Assembly (NCBI RefSeq): GCF_036621135.1
Contig: NZ_JAZIBG010000028.1
Coordinates: 248,001 to 312,000, forward strand
Direction of reading: 5' to 3'
Length of the DNA stretch: 64,000 nucleotides
DNA from: Aquincola agrisoli
GTDB lineage: Bacteria; Pseudomonadota; Gammaproteobacteria; Burkholderiales; Burkholderiaceae_C
Under the pieces are notes generated by a model that was given only the letters and a program-made list of their open reading frames with translations, made no database searches and was not told where the DNA came from. Shown here one piece after another: positions 8,012 through 16,935 of the stretch; positions within the stretch are counted from its first letter, which is position 1; each line of letters opens with the position of its first letter. The position numbers and the translations under genes were made by a program.

Positions 8012-10718
8012 CCATCGTCGCGCGCAGCGCCTCGGTCAGCGTCGACGCACTCTCCTGCAGGTGGGCGCGGGTCTCGGGCGTCAGGCCCGTGCGCGCCCCG
8101 GCGCCGCGCAGCTGCGCCTGCAGCTCGGTGGCGTGCATGCGCACGAGGCTCAGCGCGTCGGCCGGCAGGTCGCTGGGCCGTGTCAGCAGCGCCTGCACGC
8201 GCTTGAGGTGCTCACGCTGCAGGTTGCGGCGCATGCCGTCGATCTCGCCGCCCTGCTTGAGCTCGCGCCAGATGGCGGATTGCAGCGTCATGTAGACCTC
8301 GTTGAGCGTGAGCGCGCCGGCCCGCTGGTAGGTGGGCAGGTACGCCGGCAGGTCAAGCACGCGCTGCGCGGTGCCGGCAGCCATCAGCCGGTCGAGCGCC
8401 TGCGTCTGCAGCCCCAGCACGAGCGACGGGATGCTGACCGGCTGGGCCCGCTCCCACTCGTTGAAGTCGGGGCTCAGGCCGGCGAGGAACTCGGGTCGGA
8501 AGCGGAAGCTGTCGATGCTGAAAACGCTGTCGGCCAGGAAGCGCAGGGCCTCGCGCTGGCGCTCGGGCTCCACCGGCCGGTAGGTGGGCCGGCCCGTGGT
8601 GCCCGGCAGGTCGCGGTGCACCACCATGCCGCCGACGTACTTGGCCGTGAGCTGCGGCAGGTCGCGCAGCTGCCGGAAACCACTGGCCAGCACCCGGCGC
8701 TCGCGCAGCGGATCGTCGCCCGGCCGCGCGCCCCGCGCCTGCACACGCTCCCACAGTTCCCGCGACAGCGCGAAGCGCTTGCGGTACCAGGCCAGCGGGT
8801 CGTCGCCCAGGTCGAAGCGGTTGGTGTACGGGTCGATGCCGCCGCCGCGGTTGCCATCGGCATCGGCGTCGTCGGCGTAGGCCAGCGCGGGCTCGGTGCT
8901 GCGTGCGGCGATGCGGCCGAGTTCGACGGGCTCCTGCGCGCGCTCGAACGGTTTGTATGCGTACTCGATCGCCCAGTAGTCGTAGGCGCCGAGCGTGGCG
9001 GCGACGAAGTTGCCCTGCCGTTCACCGGCCAGCGCGATGTTGAACGGCGTGTAGTCCATCACCGAGTTGCCGATGCCGTTGGCGGCGGTGTAGCCCTTGT
9101 CCTGCAGCTGTGCCGCGCTCACGGTGGTCGAGCCCTTGAAGTTGTGCTTGAGGCCCAGCGTGTGGCCGACCTCGTGCATGACGACTTCCTTCACGTAGGC
9201 CTGCACCACCGCCTCCGCCTCGGGGCTGCCGGGCGGCAGGTCGTCGCGGGCTTCCAGCAGGTCGAACGCGAAGGCCGCCTCGTCGGCCGCCTCGTGCGCG
9301 AAGGTGCACCGCTCCGTGTGCCGGTGCCCGAACGCGGACGCGAGGCCCTGCAGCGCCGCGGGGCGTGCGCCCAGGTCTTCGGTGAGGACGCGGCGCGCGC
9401 CGCGGGCGAACACGTCGCTCATCGCGATGTCGGCGTCGAGGATCTCGCCGGTGCGCGGATCGCGCACGCTCGGCCCGCGCGCGAAGCCGACGTCGGCGCC
9501 GACGAACCAGCGGATCGACGCATGGGCGCTGTCGAGCGTGTCGAAGGCGGCGTCGTCGGGCTGTTGCTTCACGACGATCGCATCCTTGAAGCCGATGCGC
9601 TCGAAGGCCTTGTTCCACTCGAGCACACCGGCCTCGACCGACGCGCGGTAGCGCTGCGGGATGTTGCGGTCGAGCCAGTAGGTGATGGGCACGGCCGGCT
9701 CGGACAGCACGGCCTGCGGGTCCTTCTTCTCGAGCCGCCAGCGCGCCACGTGGTGCACGCGCAGGTTCGGCTTCATCTCGTTGCCGAAATCGGTGTAGGC
9801 GTCGGTGAAGTGCCCCAGGCGCGGATCGGCGGCGCGGGGCGCCATCGGCTGATCCGGCAGCTGCTGCAGGCTGTAGACGATGCCGACGAAGAGGCTGCGC
9901 GGGTCGGGCGTCGTGCTGGGCGGCGTGGGCACGGCGGTGGGGGGCCGCACCAGCGGCGGCGCCGGGATGCGCGGCGTGGCGTAGTGCAGGTTGACGTTGA
10001 GCACCGTCACCCGCGAGTCGGCCCGCGCAGCGTCGAAGAACGAGTTCCCGCGGTCCAGGCCGTACGGCAGCCGGTAGGCCATCTCCAGGTAGGTGGAGTA
10101 GCCGAGCAGGTCCGACATCAGGAAGGCGGCGTCCACCAGCACCGACTTGCGCTGCGGATGCTCGGCGCTGGCCACCGGCGTCGCCCCGAGCAGGCTGTCG
10201 GAGAAGCCCTGGCGCACGGTGCGTGCGAGCGCCGGGTCGCCGGAGGCGACGTAGTCGGTGTTCTTGGCGACCAGCTGCACCGTGTTGCCGATGCGCCGCA
10301 ACTCGACCATCCAGTTGCCCGCCATCTGCCCGGCATAGAGCCCGCGCTCGCCGACCGACTGGCTGACGTTGGCGGTCAGCAGGAAGGGCTTGCCGAAGCG
10401 GTCGGCGGGAATCTCCAGCCAGACCTTCTCGTCCTTGCGCCAGACAGGGAAGAAACCATCATCCTGCTTGGCGTCGCGGACCACGTCGGCGAAGGGGCGC
10501 GGCGCCGTGGGATCGGGGCGGGCGGCGGCCGCCGGCCCGGTGGGTGCCGCACCCGACGCGGCAGGGGCGGGTGCGCCGCCGGCGGCGGCCGCGGGCGCAG
10601 GGGCCGTGCCTGCCACGGCAGAGGGCGAGGCAGCGGGACGCAGCGCAGCGCAGCCCGAAAGCACCATCAAGGCCGCGGCGGCGGCAGTGACACGGAGGGG
10701 AAGGACGCAAGAACGCAT
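8001..10718 (-). CDS. Zinc-dependent metalloprotease lipoprotein (DUF4953/DUF5117 type)
   Basis: About 905 residues. The ATG at 10718 begins a lipoprotein signal (LMVLSGC lipobox, Cys near residue 24) followed by an Ala/Pro-rich linker of about 60 residues. It then matches the large bacterial metzincin-like group annotated DUF5117/DUF4953. The zinc motif HEVGHTLGLKHNF is at 515-527, and NSVMDYTPFN after it fits a Met-turn. Longer in-frame starts upstream would run into the divergent esterase gene and lack a signal. Probably a periplasmic or outer-membrane-anchored protease or peptidase; substrates unknown. It is single, with no partner protease genes next to it. Confidence 0.88.
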   Translation of the reverse strand: MRSCVLPLRVTAAAAALMVLSGCAALRPAASPSAVAGTAPAPAAAAGGAPAPAASGAAPTGPAAAARPDPTAPRPFADVVRDAKQDDGFFPVWRKDEKVWLEIPADRFGKPFLLTANVSQSVGERGLYAGQMAGNWMVELRRIGNTVQLVAKNTDYVASGDPALARTVRQGFSDSLLGATPVASAEHPQRKSVLVDAAFLMSDLLGYSTYLEMAYRLPYGLDRGNSFFDAARADSRVTVLNVNLHYATPRIPAPPLVRPPTAVPTPPSTTPDPRSLFVGIVYSLQQLPDQPMAPRAADPRLGHFTDAYTDFGNEMKPNLRVHHVARWRLEKKDPQAVLSEPAVPITYWLDRNIPQRYRASVEAGVLEWNKAFERIGFKDAIVVKQQPDDAAFDTLDSAHASIRWFVGADVGFARGPSVRDPRTGEILDADIAMSDVFARGARRVLTEDLGARPAALQGLASAFGHRHTERCTFAHEAADEAAFAFDLLEARDDLPPGSPEAEAVVQAYVKEVVMHEVGHTLGLKHNFKGSTTVSAAQLQDKGYTAANGIGNSVMDYTPFNIALAGERQGNFVAATLGAYDYWAIEYAYKPFERAQEPVELGRIAARSTEPALAYADDADADGNRGGGIDPYTNRFDLGDDPLAWYRKRFALSRELWERVQARGARPGDDPLRERRVLASGFRQLRDLPQLTAKYVGGMVVHRDLPGTTGRPTYRPVEPERQREALRFLADSVFSIDSFRFRPEFLAGLSPDFNEWERAQPVSIPSLVLGLQTQALDRLMAAGTAQRVLDLPAYLPTYQRAGALTLNEVYMTLQSAIWRELKQGGEIDGMRRNLQREHLKRVQALLTRPSDLPADALSLVRMHATELQAQLRGAGARTGLTPETRAHLQESASTLTEALRATMVRS

Positions 10719-10839
10719 GTCAGCTTTCGACGCAAAAAGGTTGCACGCCGGCGCCCCGGGGGGCGGCGGCGGGGGTGCCGATGGCCGATGTTCCCACGCC
10801 CGGGGGTCTGGCGCCGGCGGCCGATAGACTCGTGCCGCC

Positions 10840-11442
10840 ATGGACCGTTCCCCGACCGCCCCGCCCACCCACCTGCTGTACCTGCACGGTTTCCGTTCCT
10901 CCCCGCAGTCGTTCAAGGCACGGCGGGTCGCCGCATGGATGCGGGCGCACCGGCCGGCGGTGCACTGGTGGTGCCCGCAGCTGCCGCCTTCGCCGCAGGA
11001 GGCGATGGCGCAGGTGGCGTGCGGCATCGCCGGCTGGCCCGAGGGCCGCATGGCGGTGGTGGGCAGCTCGCTGGGCGGCTTCTACGCCACCGCGGTGGCC
11101 GAACGCACCGGCTGCCCGGCCGTGCTGCTCAACCCCGCCGTCGATCCGGCGCGCGACCTGGCCCAGTACATCGGCGAGCAGACCGCCTTCCACGATCCGG
11201 CCGAGCGTTTCTACTTCCGAGCCGAATTCGTCGATGAGCTGCGCGCCCTCGCCGTGCCCGCGATCACGCGGCCCGGGCGCTACGCGGCCGTGATCTGCAA
11301 GGGCGACGAGGTGCTCGACTGGCGCGAGATGACCGGCCGCTACCCCGGCGCCACGATCCGCCTGCTGGAAGGCGGCGACCACGCGATCTCCGATTTCGAC
11401 GAGCACCTGCCGTTCGTGCTCGATTTCCTGAAGCTGACCTGA
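10840..11442 (+). CDS. YqiA/YcfP-type alpha/beta-hydrolase esterase
   Basis: 200 residues, the usual size for the single-domain YqiA family. YLHGFRSSPQSFKA (14-27) forms the oxyanion region, GSSLGG (75-80) holds the nucleophile Ser77, and GGDHAISDF near residue 180 supplies the catalytic His. Probably a cytoplasmic carboxylesterase of unknown substrate. It is divergent from the metalloprotease, and the FabG-like gene begins 12 bp downstream on the same strand. Confidence 0.85.
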   Translation: MDRSPTAPPTHLLYLHGFRSSPQSFKARRVAAWMRAHRPAVHWWCPQLPPSPQEAMAQVACGIAGWPEGRMAVVGSSLGGFYATAVAERTGCPAVLLNPAVDPARDLAQYIGEQTAFHDPAERFYFRAEFVDELRALAVPAITRPGRYAAVICKGDEVLDWREMTGRYPGATIRLLEGGDHAISDFDEHLPFVLDFLKLT

Positions 11443-11454
11443 CCCCAGAACACC

Positions 11455-12195
11455 ATGAGACTCAGAGACAAGATCTGCATCGTGACCGGCGCCGCGCAGG
11501 GCATCGGCCTGGCCACCGCCGTCAAGTTCGCGCGCGAGGGCGCGACCGTGATCGTCTGCGACCTGAAGGCCGCGGCCATCGACGCAGCAGTGACCCAGTG
11601 CATCGAGGCCGGCGGCCGTGCCGAAGGCTTCGTGCTGAACGTGACCGACCGCGTGCAGGTCGATGCGATGGTGGCCGCGGTGAAAGCCCGGCATGGCCGC
11701 ATCGACGTGCTGGTGAACAACGCCGGCATCACGAAGGACGCACGGCTGGTGAAGATGTCGATCGAGCAGTTCGACGCCGTGATCGACGTGAACCTGCGCG
11801 GCGTGTTCCATTGCTCGCAGGCCGTGGCCGACACGATGGCGGCGCAGGGCGCCGGCGTGATCCTGAACGCCTCGTCGGTGGTGGGCATCTACGGCAACTT
11901 TGGCCAGACCAACTACGCCGCCAGCAAGTTCGGCGTGATCGGCTTCACCAAGACCTGGAGCCGCGAGCTGGGCCCGAAGGGCGTGCGCGTGAACGCGGTG
12001 GCGCCGGGCTTCGTCGAGACGCCGATCCTCTCGACCATTCCCGAGAAGGTGCTCGACCACATGCGCGAGCAGGTGCCGCTGCACCGCCTCGGCAGGCCGG
12101 AGGAGATCGCCAACGTCTACGCGTTCCTGGCGAGCGACGAGGCCAGCTACGTCAACGGCGCGGTGATCGAGGTCTCGGGCGGCATGGCGGTCTGA
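11455..12195 (+). CDS. FabG-like 3-oxoacyl-ACP reductase (short-chain dehydrogenase)
   Basis: 246 residues of a classical SDR. TGAAQGIGLA (11-20) binds NAD(P)H, NNAG is at 89-92, catalytic Ser is near 142 and YAASK at 155-159; the C-terminus reads YVNGAVIEVSGGMAV. The sequence is FabG-like, but no fatty-acid gene (acpP, fabD, fabF) is adjacent, so it may be an accessory beta-ketoacyl reductase, for example for polyhydroxyalkanoate or other acyl-CoA substrates. It follows the YqiA-like esterase by 12 bp, likely one transcript. Confidence 0.88.
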   Translation: MRLRDKICIVTGAAQGIGLATAVKFAREGATVIVCDLKAAAIDAAVTQCIEAGGRAEGFVLNVTDRVQVDAMVAAVKARHGRIDVLVNNAGITKDARLVKMSIEQFDAVIDVNLRGVFHCSQAVADTMAAQGAGVILNASSVVGIYGNFGQTNYAASKFGVIGFTKTWSRELGPKGVRVNAVAPGFVETPILSTIPEKVLDHMREQVPLHRLGRPEEIANVYAFLASDEASYVNGAVIEVSGGMAV

Positions 12196-12271
12196 CCGTG
12201 CTGCGATAATTCCGCACTTCCCGCATGGCGCAGCACTCCCGCCGCGCCAGCACAGCCCCTGGATCTACACC

Positions 12272-12655
12272 ATGCCCCGCTGTGTCGTTGCCGCCGGCCT
12301 CCTGGCCGCGGCCGTCATGTCGTCCGCGTTCGGCCAAGTGCCGCGCAACTTCCCCGGCAACGCCCTGCGCGGCGAGCTGCAGATCGTGCAGCCGCCGCAA
12401 GCACTGTTGAACGGCCGTGCCGCGATGCTCGCGCCCGGCTCGCGCATCCGCGGGCAGGACAACATGATCCAGCTCTCGGGCAGCCTCGTCGGCCCCAAGT
12501 ACGTCGTGCACTACACGCTCGACCCGATGGGCTACGTGAAGGACGTGTGGATCCTCACCGCCGAAGAGCGCGCCAAACGGCCCTGGCCGGTCAACCTGAA
12601 GGAAGCCGGCACCTGGTCCTTCAACTACGACGCGCAAACCTGGACCAAGCCATGA
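12272..12655 (+). CDS. Small exported hypothetical protein coupled to miaB
   Basis: 127 residues with a signal peptide (1-21, cleavage near SAFG|QV), then a small domain containing LNGRAAMLAPGSRIRGQDNM and YTLDPMGYVKDVWILT. I do not recognise a characterised family; similar proteins occur beside miaB in Burkholderiales (recollection, unverified). Its stop overlaps the miaB start (ATGA at 12652-12655), so translation is coupled. A GATAAT-like -10 lies at about 12206-12211. Confidence 0.75.
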   Translation: MPRCVVAAGLLAAAVMSSAFGQVPRNFPGNALRGELQIVQPPQALLNGRAAMLAPGSRIRGQDNMIQLSGSLVGPKYVVHYTLDPMGYVKDVWILTAEERAKRPWPVNLKEAGTWSFNYDAQTWTKP

Positions 12656-14019
12656 GCGACACGCCCGCCGCCGACCACAAGAAGAAAGTGTTCATCCGCA
12701 CCTTCGGGTGCCAGATGAACGAATATGACTCCGACAAGATGGCCGACGTGCTGCGCGCCGCCGAGGGCTACGAGCCCACGCAGGACGTGGAGCAGGCCGA
12801 CCTGATCCTCTTCAACACCTGCTCCATCCGCGAGAAGGCGCAGGAGAAGGTGTTCAGCGACCTCGGCCGGGTGAAGCACCTGAAGAGCAAGGGCGTGTTG
12901 ATCGGCGTAGGCGGCTGCGTGGCCAGCCAGGAAGGCGCGGCCATCATCGAGCGCGCGCCCTACGTCGACATGGTGTTCGGGCCGCAGACGCTGCACCGCC
13001 TGCCGCAGATGATCGAGGCGCGCACGCGCGAGCGCCGCCCGCAGGTCGACATCAGCTTCCCCGAGATCGAGAAGTTCGACCACCTGCCGCCGGCGCGCGT
13101 CGAAGGCGCCACTGCGTTCGTCTCGATCATGGAGGGCTGCTCCAAGTACTGCTCGTACTGCGTCGTGCCCTACACCCGGGGCGAGGAAGTCAGCCGCCCG
13201 TTCGACGACGTGCTGACCGAGGTGGCCGAACTGGCCGCGCAGGGCGTGAAGGAGGTGACGCTGCTGGGCCAGAACGTCAACGCCTACCGCGGCACGATGG
13301 GCGACACGGCCGAGGTGGCCGACTTCGCGATGCTGATCGAGGTGGTGGCCGAGATCCCGGGCATCGAGCGCATCCGCTACACCACCAGCCACCCGAACGA
13401 GTTCACCCAGCGGCTGGTCGACGTCTACGCCCGCGTGCCGCAGCTCGTGAACCACCTGCACCTGCCCGTACAGCACGGCAGCGACCGCATCCTGGGTGCG
13501 ATGAAGCGCGGCTACACGGTCCTCGAATACAAGAGCACGATCCGCAAGCTGCGCGCGATCCGGCCCGACATCAGCCTGTCGACCGATTTCATCGTCGGCT
13601 TCCCCGGCGAGACCGACGAGGACCACGCGAAGACGATGAAGCTGGTGGAAGACATCGGCTACGACGCGTCGTTCAGCTTCATCTTCAGCGCCCGCCCCGG
13701 CACGCCGGCGGCCGCGCTGCACGACGACACGCCCCATGAGGTGAAGCTCAAGCGCCTGCAGCAGCTGCAGGCCGCGCTGGAGGCCAACGTGCGCCGCATC
13801 AGCGCCAGCCGCGTCGGCACCGTGCAGCGCATCCTGGTCGAAGGGCCCTCGCGCCGCGACGCCAGCGAGCTGATGGGCCGCACCGAGTGCAACCGCATCG
13901 TCAACTTCGCCGGGCCGGCGCGGCTGGCGGGGCAGATGATCGACGTGACGATCACCGAGGCCTATCCGCACTCGCTGCGCGCCGAGGTGGTGACCAGCGA
14001 GGCGCCGTTGGCGGCCTGA
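12652..14019 (+). CDS. miaB: tRNA-2-methylthio-N6-dimethylallyladenosine synthase
   Basis: 455 residues; methylthiolates i6A37 of tRNAs. The UPF0004 domain carries three cluster-binding cysteines (C20 in RTFGCQMNEYDS, C57 in NTCSIR, C89 in GGCVAS). The radical-SAM CxxxCxxC is C163-C167-C170 (EGCSKYCSYCVVPYTRG), and a C-terminal TRAM domain follows (RTECNRIVNF). Full length. The ATG overlaps the stop of the preceding exported protein by 4 bp, which fixes the start. Confidence 0.97.
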   Translation: MSDTPAADHKKKVFIRTFGCQMNEYDSDKMADVLRAAEGYEPTQDVEQADLILFNTCSIREKAQEKVFSDLGRVKHLKSKGVLIGVGGCVASQEGAAIIERAPYVDMVFGPQTLHRLPQMIEARTRERRPQVDISFPEIEKFDHLPPARVEGATAFVSIMEGCSKYCSYCVVPYTRGEEVSRPFDDVLTEVAELAAQGVKEVTLLGQNVNAYRGTMGDTAEVADFAMLIEVVAEIPGIERIRYTTSHPNEFTQRLVDVYARVPQLVNHLHLPVQHGSDRILGAMKRGYTVLEYKSTIRKLRAIRPDISLSTDFIVGFPGETDEDHAKTMKLVEDIGYDASFSFIFSARPGTPAAALHDDTPHEVKLKRLQQLQAALEANVRRISASRVGTVQRILVEGPSRRDASELMGRTECNRIVNFAGPARLAGQMIDVTITEAYPHSLRAEVVTSEAPLAA

Positions 14020-14052
14020 GCGCCGCCGCCAGGCCCGCAGCGGCGCCCGTCG

Positions 14053-14331
14053 TCAGCGCCGGCGCAGAAAGCCGGCGCACCACAACGCCAGCGCGCAGGC
14101 CAGCACCATGGCGCCGTAGGTGGCCATGCGGCCGTCCTGGCCCAGCAGCACCAGCCCGCCGAGCAGCACCAGCGCCCCCGCGGCAAAGGCCCACCCGGCC
14201 AGCCGGGTGAAGCGCACGCCGGCCAGCTCGCGCCGCCACAGCAGCTTGGCCGCGGCCGCGGAGATCACGCCCACGCCCAGTGCGGGCGCGAACAGGTTCA
14301 GCACGTGCCAGAGCGCGTCGAGAAGATCCAT
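14053..14331 (-). CDS. Small three-helix membrane protein of unknown function
   Basis: 92 residues predicted to be almost entirely membrane-embedded (three hydrophobic stretches), starting MDLLDALWHVLNLFAPALG and ending in basic LRRR. I do not recognise the family. It is convergent with miaB (33 bp between stops) and divergent from hemA, with about 100 bp between starts. Confidence 0.65.
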   Translation of the reverse strand: MDLLDALWHVLNLFAPALGVGVISAAAAKLLWRRELAGVRFTRLAGWAFAAGALVLLGGLVLLGQDGRMATYGAMVLACALALWCAGFLRRR

Positions 14332-14420
14332 GGAGCGAAGGTTTGATGCAGCGCAAAGCCGGTGCGGTTGAACTATCGGGGCGATCAACCTGGATCTGCG
14401 CTTGTGAGGGCGCGGAATTT

Positions 14421-14426
14421 TATAAT
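14421..14426 (+). promoter_or_regulatory. Consensus -10 element TATAAT just before hemA
   Basis: A perfect TATAAT lies 8 bp before the hemA ATG, in a local AT patch. No good -35 sits at 16-18 bp. Transcription from it would start at about 14432-14434, giving an mRNA with almost no leader. Confidence 0.5.
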
Positions 14427-14434
14427 TCGAGCTT

Positions 14435-15733
14435 ATGAGCGTGTTTGCCCTCGGCCTGAACCACACGACCGCCCCGCTGGACCTGCGGGGCCGTTTTGCG
14501 TTCGCGCCGGAGCAGCTGCCGCCCGCGCTGCGCGGATTCCGCGAGCGCGTGCAGCGCAGCGGGGCCGAAGCCGCCCTGCTCTCCACCTGCAACCGCACCG
14601 AGTTGTACGTCGCGGCCGACCCGGCCGGCACGCCGGAGCTGGTGCGCCCGGCCATCGAATGGCTCGCCGCCCAGGGCGGGGTGAGCGGTGGCGAGCTGAT
14701 GTCGCACACCTACGTCCAGGAAAACCGTGCCGCCGCCCGGCATGCCTTCCGCGTGGCGTCGGGCCTCGACTCGATGGTGCTCGGCGAGCCGCAGATCCTC
14801 GGCCAGATGAAGCAGGCCGTGCGCGAGGCCGATGCGGCCGGCACGCTGGGCACCACGCTGCACCAGCTCTTCCAGCGCTCGTTCTCGGTCGCCAAGGAGG
14901 TGCGCACTTCCACCGAGATCGGCGCCCACTCGATCAGCATGGCCGCCGCCGCCGTCCGGCTGGCAGCGCAGCTGTTCGAAGACCTGGGCGACATCCGCGT
15001 GCTGTTCGTCGGCGCCGGTGAAATGATCGAACTGGTCGCCACGCACTTCGCGGCCCGCAACCCGAAGGGCATGGCACTGGCCAACCGCACGCTGGAGCGT
15101 GGCGAGAAGCTGGCCTCGCGCTTCGGCGCGCAGGCGCTGCGGCTGGCCGACCTGCCGCAGTGCCTGCACGAGTACGACGCGGTGATCTCCTGCACCGCCA
15201 GTTCGCTGCCGATCATTGGCCTCGGCGCGGTGGAGCGGGCGTTGAAGCTGCGCCGCCACCGCCCGATGTTCATGGTCGACCTGGCCGTGCCGCGCGACAT
15301 CGAACCCGAGGTCGCGCGCCTGGACGACGTCTACCTCTACACCGTCGACGACCTGTCGACGCTGGTGCAGACGGCCGGCGAGCGCCGCCAGGCCGCGGTG
15401 CAGCAGGCCGAAGTGATCATCGATGCCGGCGTGCAAAGCTTCGCCCACTGGCTCGACCAGCGCGCCAGCGTGCCGCTGATCCAGGCCCTCAACCGGCAGG
15501 CCGACGACTGGCGCGCGGCCGAGCTGGCGCGCGCGCGCAAGCTGCTGGCACGTGGCGACGACGTCGAGGCGGTGCTGGAGGCGCTGTCGCGCGGCCTCAC
15601 GCAGAAGATGCTGCACGGCGCGCTGGCGGAGCTGCACGCCGCCGACCAGGCCCAGCGGGACCAGACCGCGCAGACCATTTCGCGCCTGTTCCTGCGCCAC
15701 AGCGCACGCACGCCGGGCGGGCCCTCGCGTTAG
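14435..15733 (+). CDS. hemA: Glutamyl-tRNA reductase
   Basis: 432 residues. It reduces Glu-tRNA to glutamate-1-semialdehyde, which HemL (also in this window) uses. The nucleophilic Cys is C52 in STCNRTELY; GLDSMVLGEPQILGQMK and the NADPH-binding VGAGEMIEL follow, then the dimerisation tail (RLFLRHSARTPGG). Full length. First gene of hemA-prfA-prmC, an arrangement common in proteobacteria. No strong Shine-Dalgarno is seen, only GAG 4 bp before the ATG. Confidence 0.97.
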   Translation: MSVFALGLNHTTAPLDLRGRFAFAPEQLPPALRGFRERVQRSGAEAALLSTCNRTELYVAADPAGTPELVRPAIEWLAAQGGVSGGELMSHTYVQENRAAARHAFRVASGLDSMVLGEPQILGQMKQAVREADAAGTLGTTLHQLFQRSFSVAKEVRTSTEIGAHSISMAAAAVRLAAQLFEDLGDIRVLFVGAGEMIELVATHFAARNPKGMALANRTLERGEKLASRFGAQALRLADLPQCLHEYDAVISCTASSLPIIGLGAVERALKLRRHRPMFMVDLAVPRDIEPEVARLDDVYLYTVDDLSTLVQTAGERRQAAVQQAEVIIDAGVQSFAHWLDQRASVPLIQALNRQADDWRAAELARARKLLARGDDVEAVLEALSRGLTQKMLHGALAELHAADQAQRDQTAQTISRLFLRHSARTPGGPSR

Positions 15734-15843
15734 CGGCGCTGCAAGCGACGCCGGCCGGGCCGCCCTGCCCCCGACGGCCTTTCTCCCGCCCCCGTTGTCC
15801 TGCCGCCGTCGCGCGCGGCGCCCCGTGCCCACTTCGCCCGCCC

Positions 15844-16935
15844 ATGAAAGACACCCTCCGCCACTCTCTCGAACGCCTGGTGATGCGGCTGGCCGAGCTC
15901 GATGCCAGCCTGGCCGATCCGCAGGTGGCGTCGGACATGAAGCGCTACCGGGCGCTCTCGCGCGAACAGGCCGAGGTGGCCGGCGTGGTCGACCGCTTCC
16001 GCCAGTACGAACAGCGCGAGCGCGACCTCGCCGCCGCGCGCGAGATGCTCGACGACCCCGAGATGGCCGACATGGCACGCGAGGAGATCGGCGGCGCCGA
16101 GGCCGACCTCGAACGGCTGCTGACCGAACTGCAGACCGCCCTGCTGCCGCGCGACCCCGACGACGAGCGCAACGCGTTCCTCGAAATCCGGGCCGGCACG
16201 GGTGGCGACGAGTCGGCGCTGTTCGCCGGCGACCTGGCGCGCATGTACCTGCGCTGGTGCGAGCGCCAGGGCCTGCGCACCGAGCTGATGAGCGAGAGCG
16301 AATCGGAACTCGGCGGCTACAAGGAAGTGGTGATCCGCGTCGAGGGCGAGCGGGTGTACGAGCGGCTGAAGTTCGAGTCGGGCGGCCACCGCGTCCAGCG
16401 GGTGCCGGTGACGGAGAGCCAGGGCCGCATCCACACCAGCGCCTGCACGGTGGCGGTGATGGCCGAGCCCGACGAAGCCGAAGAGGTCCAGCTCAACCCG
16501 GCCGACCTGCGCATCGACACCTTCCGCGCCAGCGGCGCCGGCGGCCAGCACATCAACAAGACCGACAGCGCGATCCGCATCACCCACCTGCCCACCGGCA
16601 TCGTGGCCGAATGCCAGGACGACCGCTCGCAGCACCGCAACAAGGCCAAGGCGATGTCGGTGCTGGTGGCGCGGCTGCGCGACAAGGACCGCAACGAGCG
16701 CGCCGCGAAGGAGGCCGCCACGCGCAAGAGCCTGGTGGGCAGCGGCGACCGCTCCGACCGCATCCGCACTTACAACTTCCCGCAGGGCCGGCTGACCGAC
16801 CACCGCATCAACCTGACGCTCTACAAGCTCGGCGCGGTGATGGACGGCGACCTCGACGATGTCATCGCTGCGCTGCAGGCCGCACGTGCGGCCGAGCAGC
16901 TCGCCGCGCTGGAGAGCGGCGTTCATGGCGGCTGA
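15844..16935 (+). CDS. prfA: Peptide chain release factor 1
   Basis: 363 residues; recognises UAA/UAG and triggers peptide release in the ribosome. The GGQ motif is at 233-235 (ASGAGGQHINKT), and the RF1-type stop-codon loop precedes it. The ATG at 15844 (MKDTLRHSLERL) matches the family start; the long in-frame extension upstream overlaps hemA. prmC, which methylates the GGQ glutamine, follows and overlaps by 11 bp, so enzyme and substrate are co-produced. Confidence 0.97.
   Translation: MKDTLRHSLERLVMRLAELDASLADPQVASDMKRYRALSREQAEVAGVVDRFRQYEQRERDLAAAREMLDDPEMADMAREEIGGAEADLERLLTELQTALLPRDPDDERNAFLEIRAGTGGDESALFAGDLARMYLRWCERQGLRTELMSESESELGGYKEVVIRVEGERVYERLKFESGGHRVQRVPVTESQGRIHTSACTVAVMAEPDEAEEVQLNPADLRIDTFRASGAGGQHINKTDSAIRITHLPTGIVAECQDDRSQHRNKAKAMSVLVARLRDKDRNERAAKEAATRKSLVGSGDRSDRIRTYNFPQGRLTDHRINLTLYKLGAVMDGDLDDVIAALQAARAAEQLAALESGVHGG

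Noticed and set aside
8061..11237. A 1058-codon open frame on the plus strand
   Set aside because: Lies antisense to the metalloprotease with its HEVGH motif; the translation is Arg/Ala/Gly/Val-rich noise typical of GC-rich DNA, with no domain.
13952..14356. Long minus-strand frames over the miaB end
   Set aside because: Non-homologous Arg/Ala-rich sequence overlapping miaB; the 92-residue membrane gene at 14053-14331 explains the region.
15734..15843. Another palindromic element between hemA and prfA
   Set aside because: Very GC-rich, but arms are imperfect and the core shared by the murE and murG-murC copies is missing.
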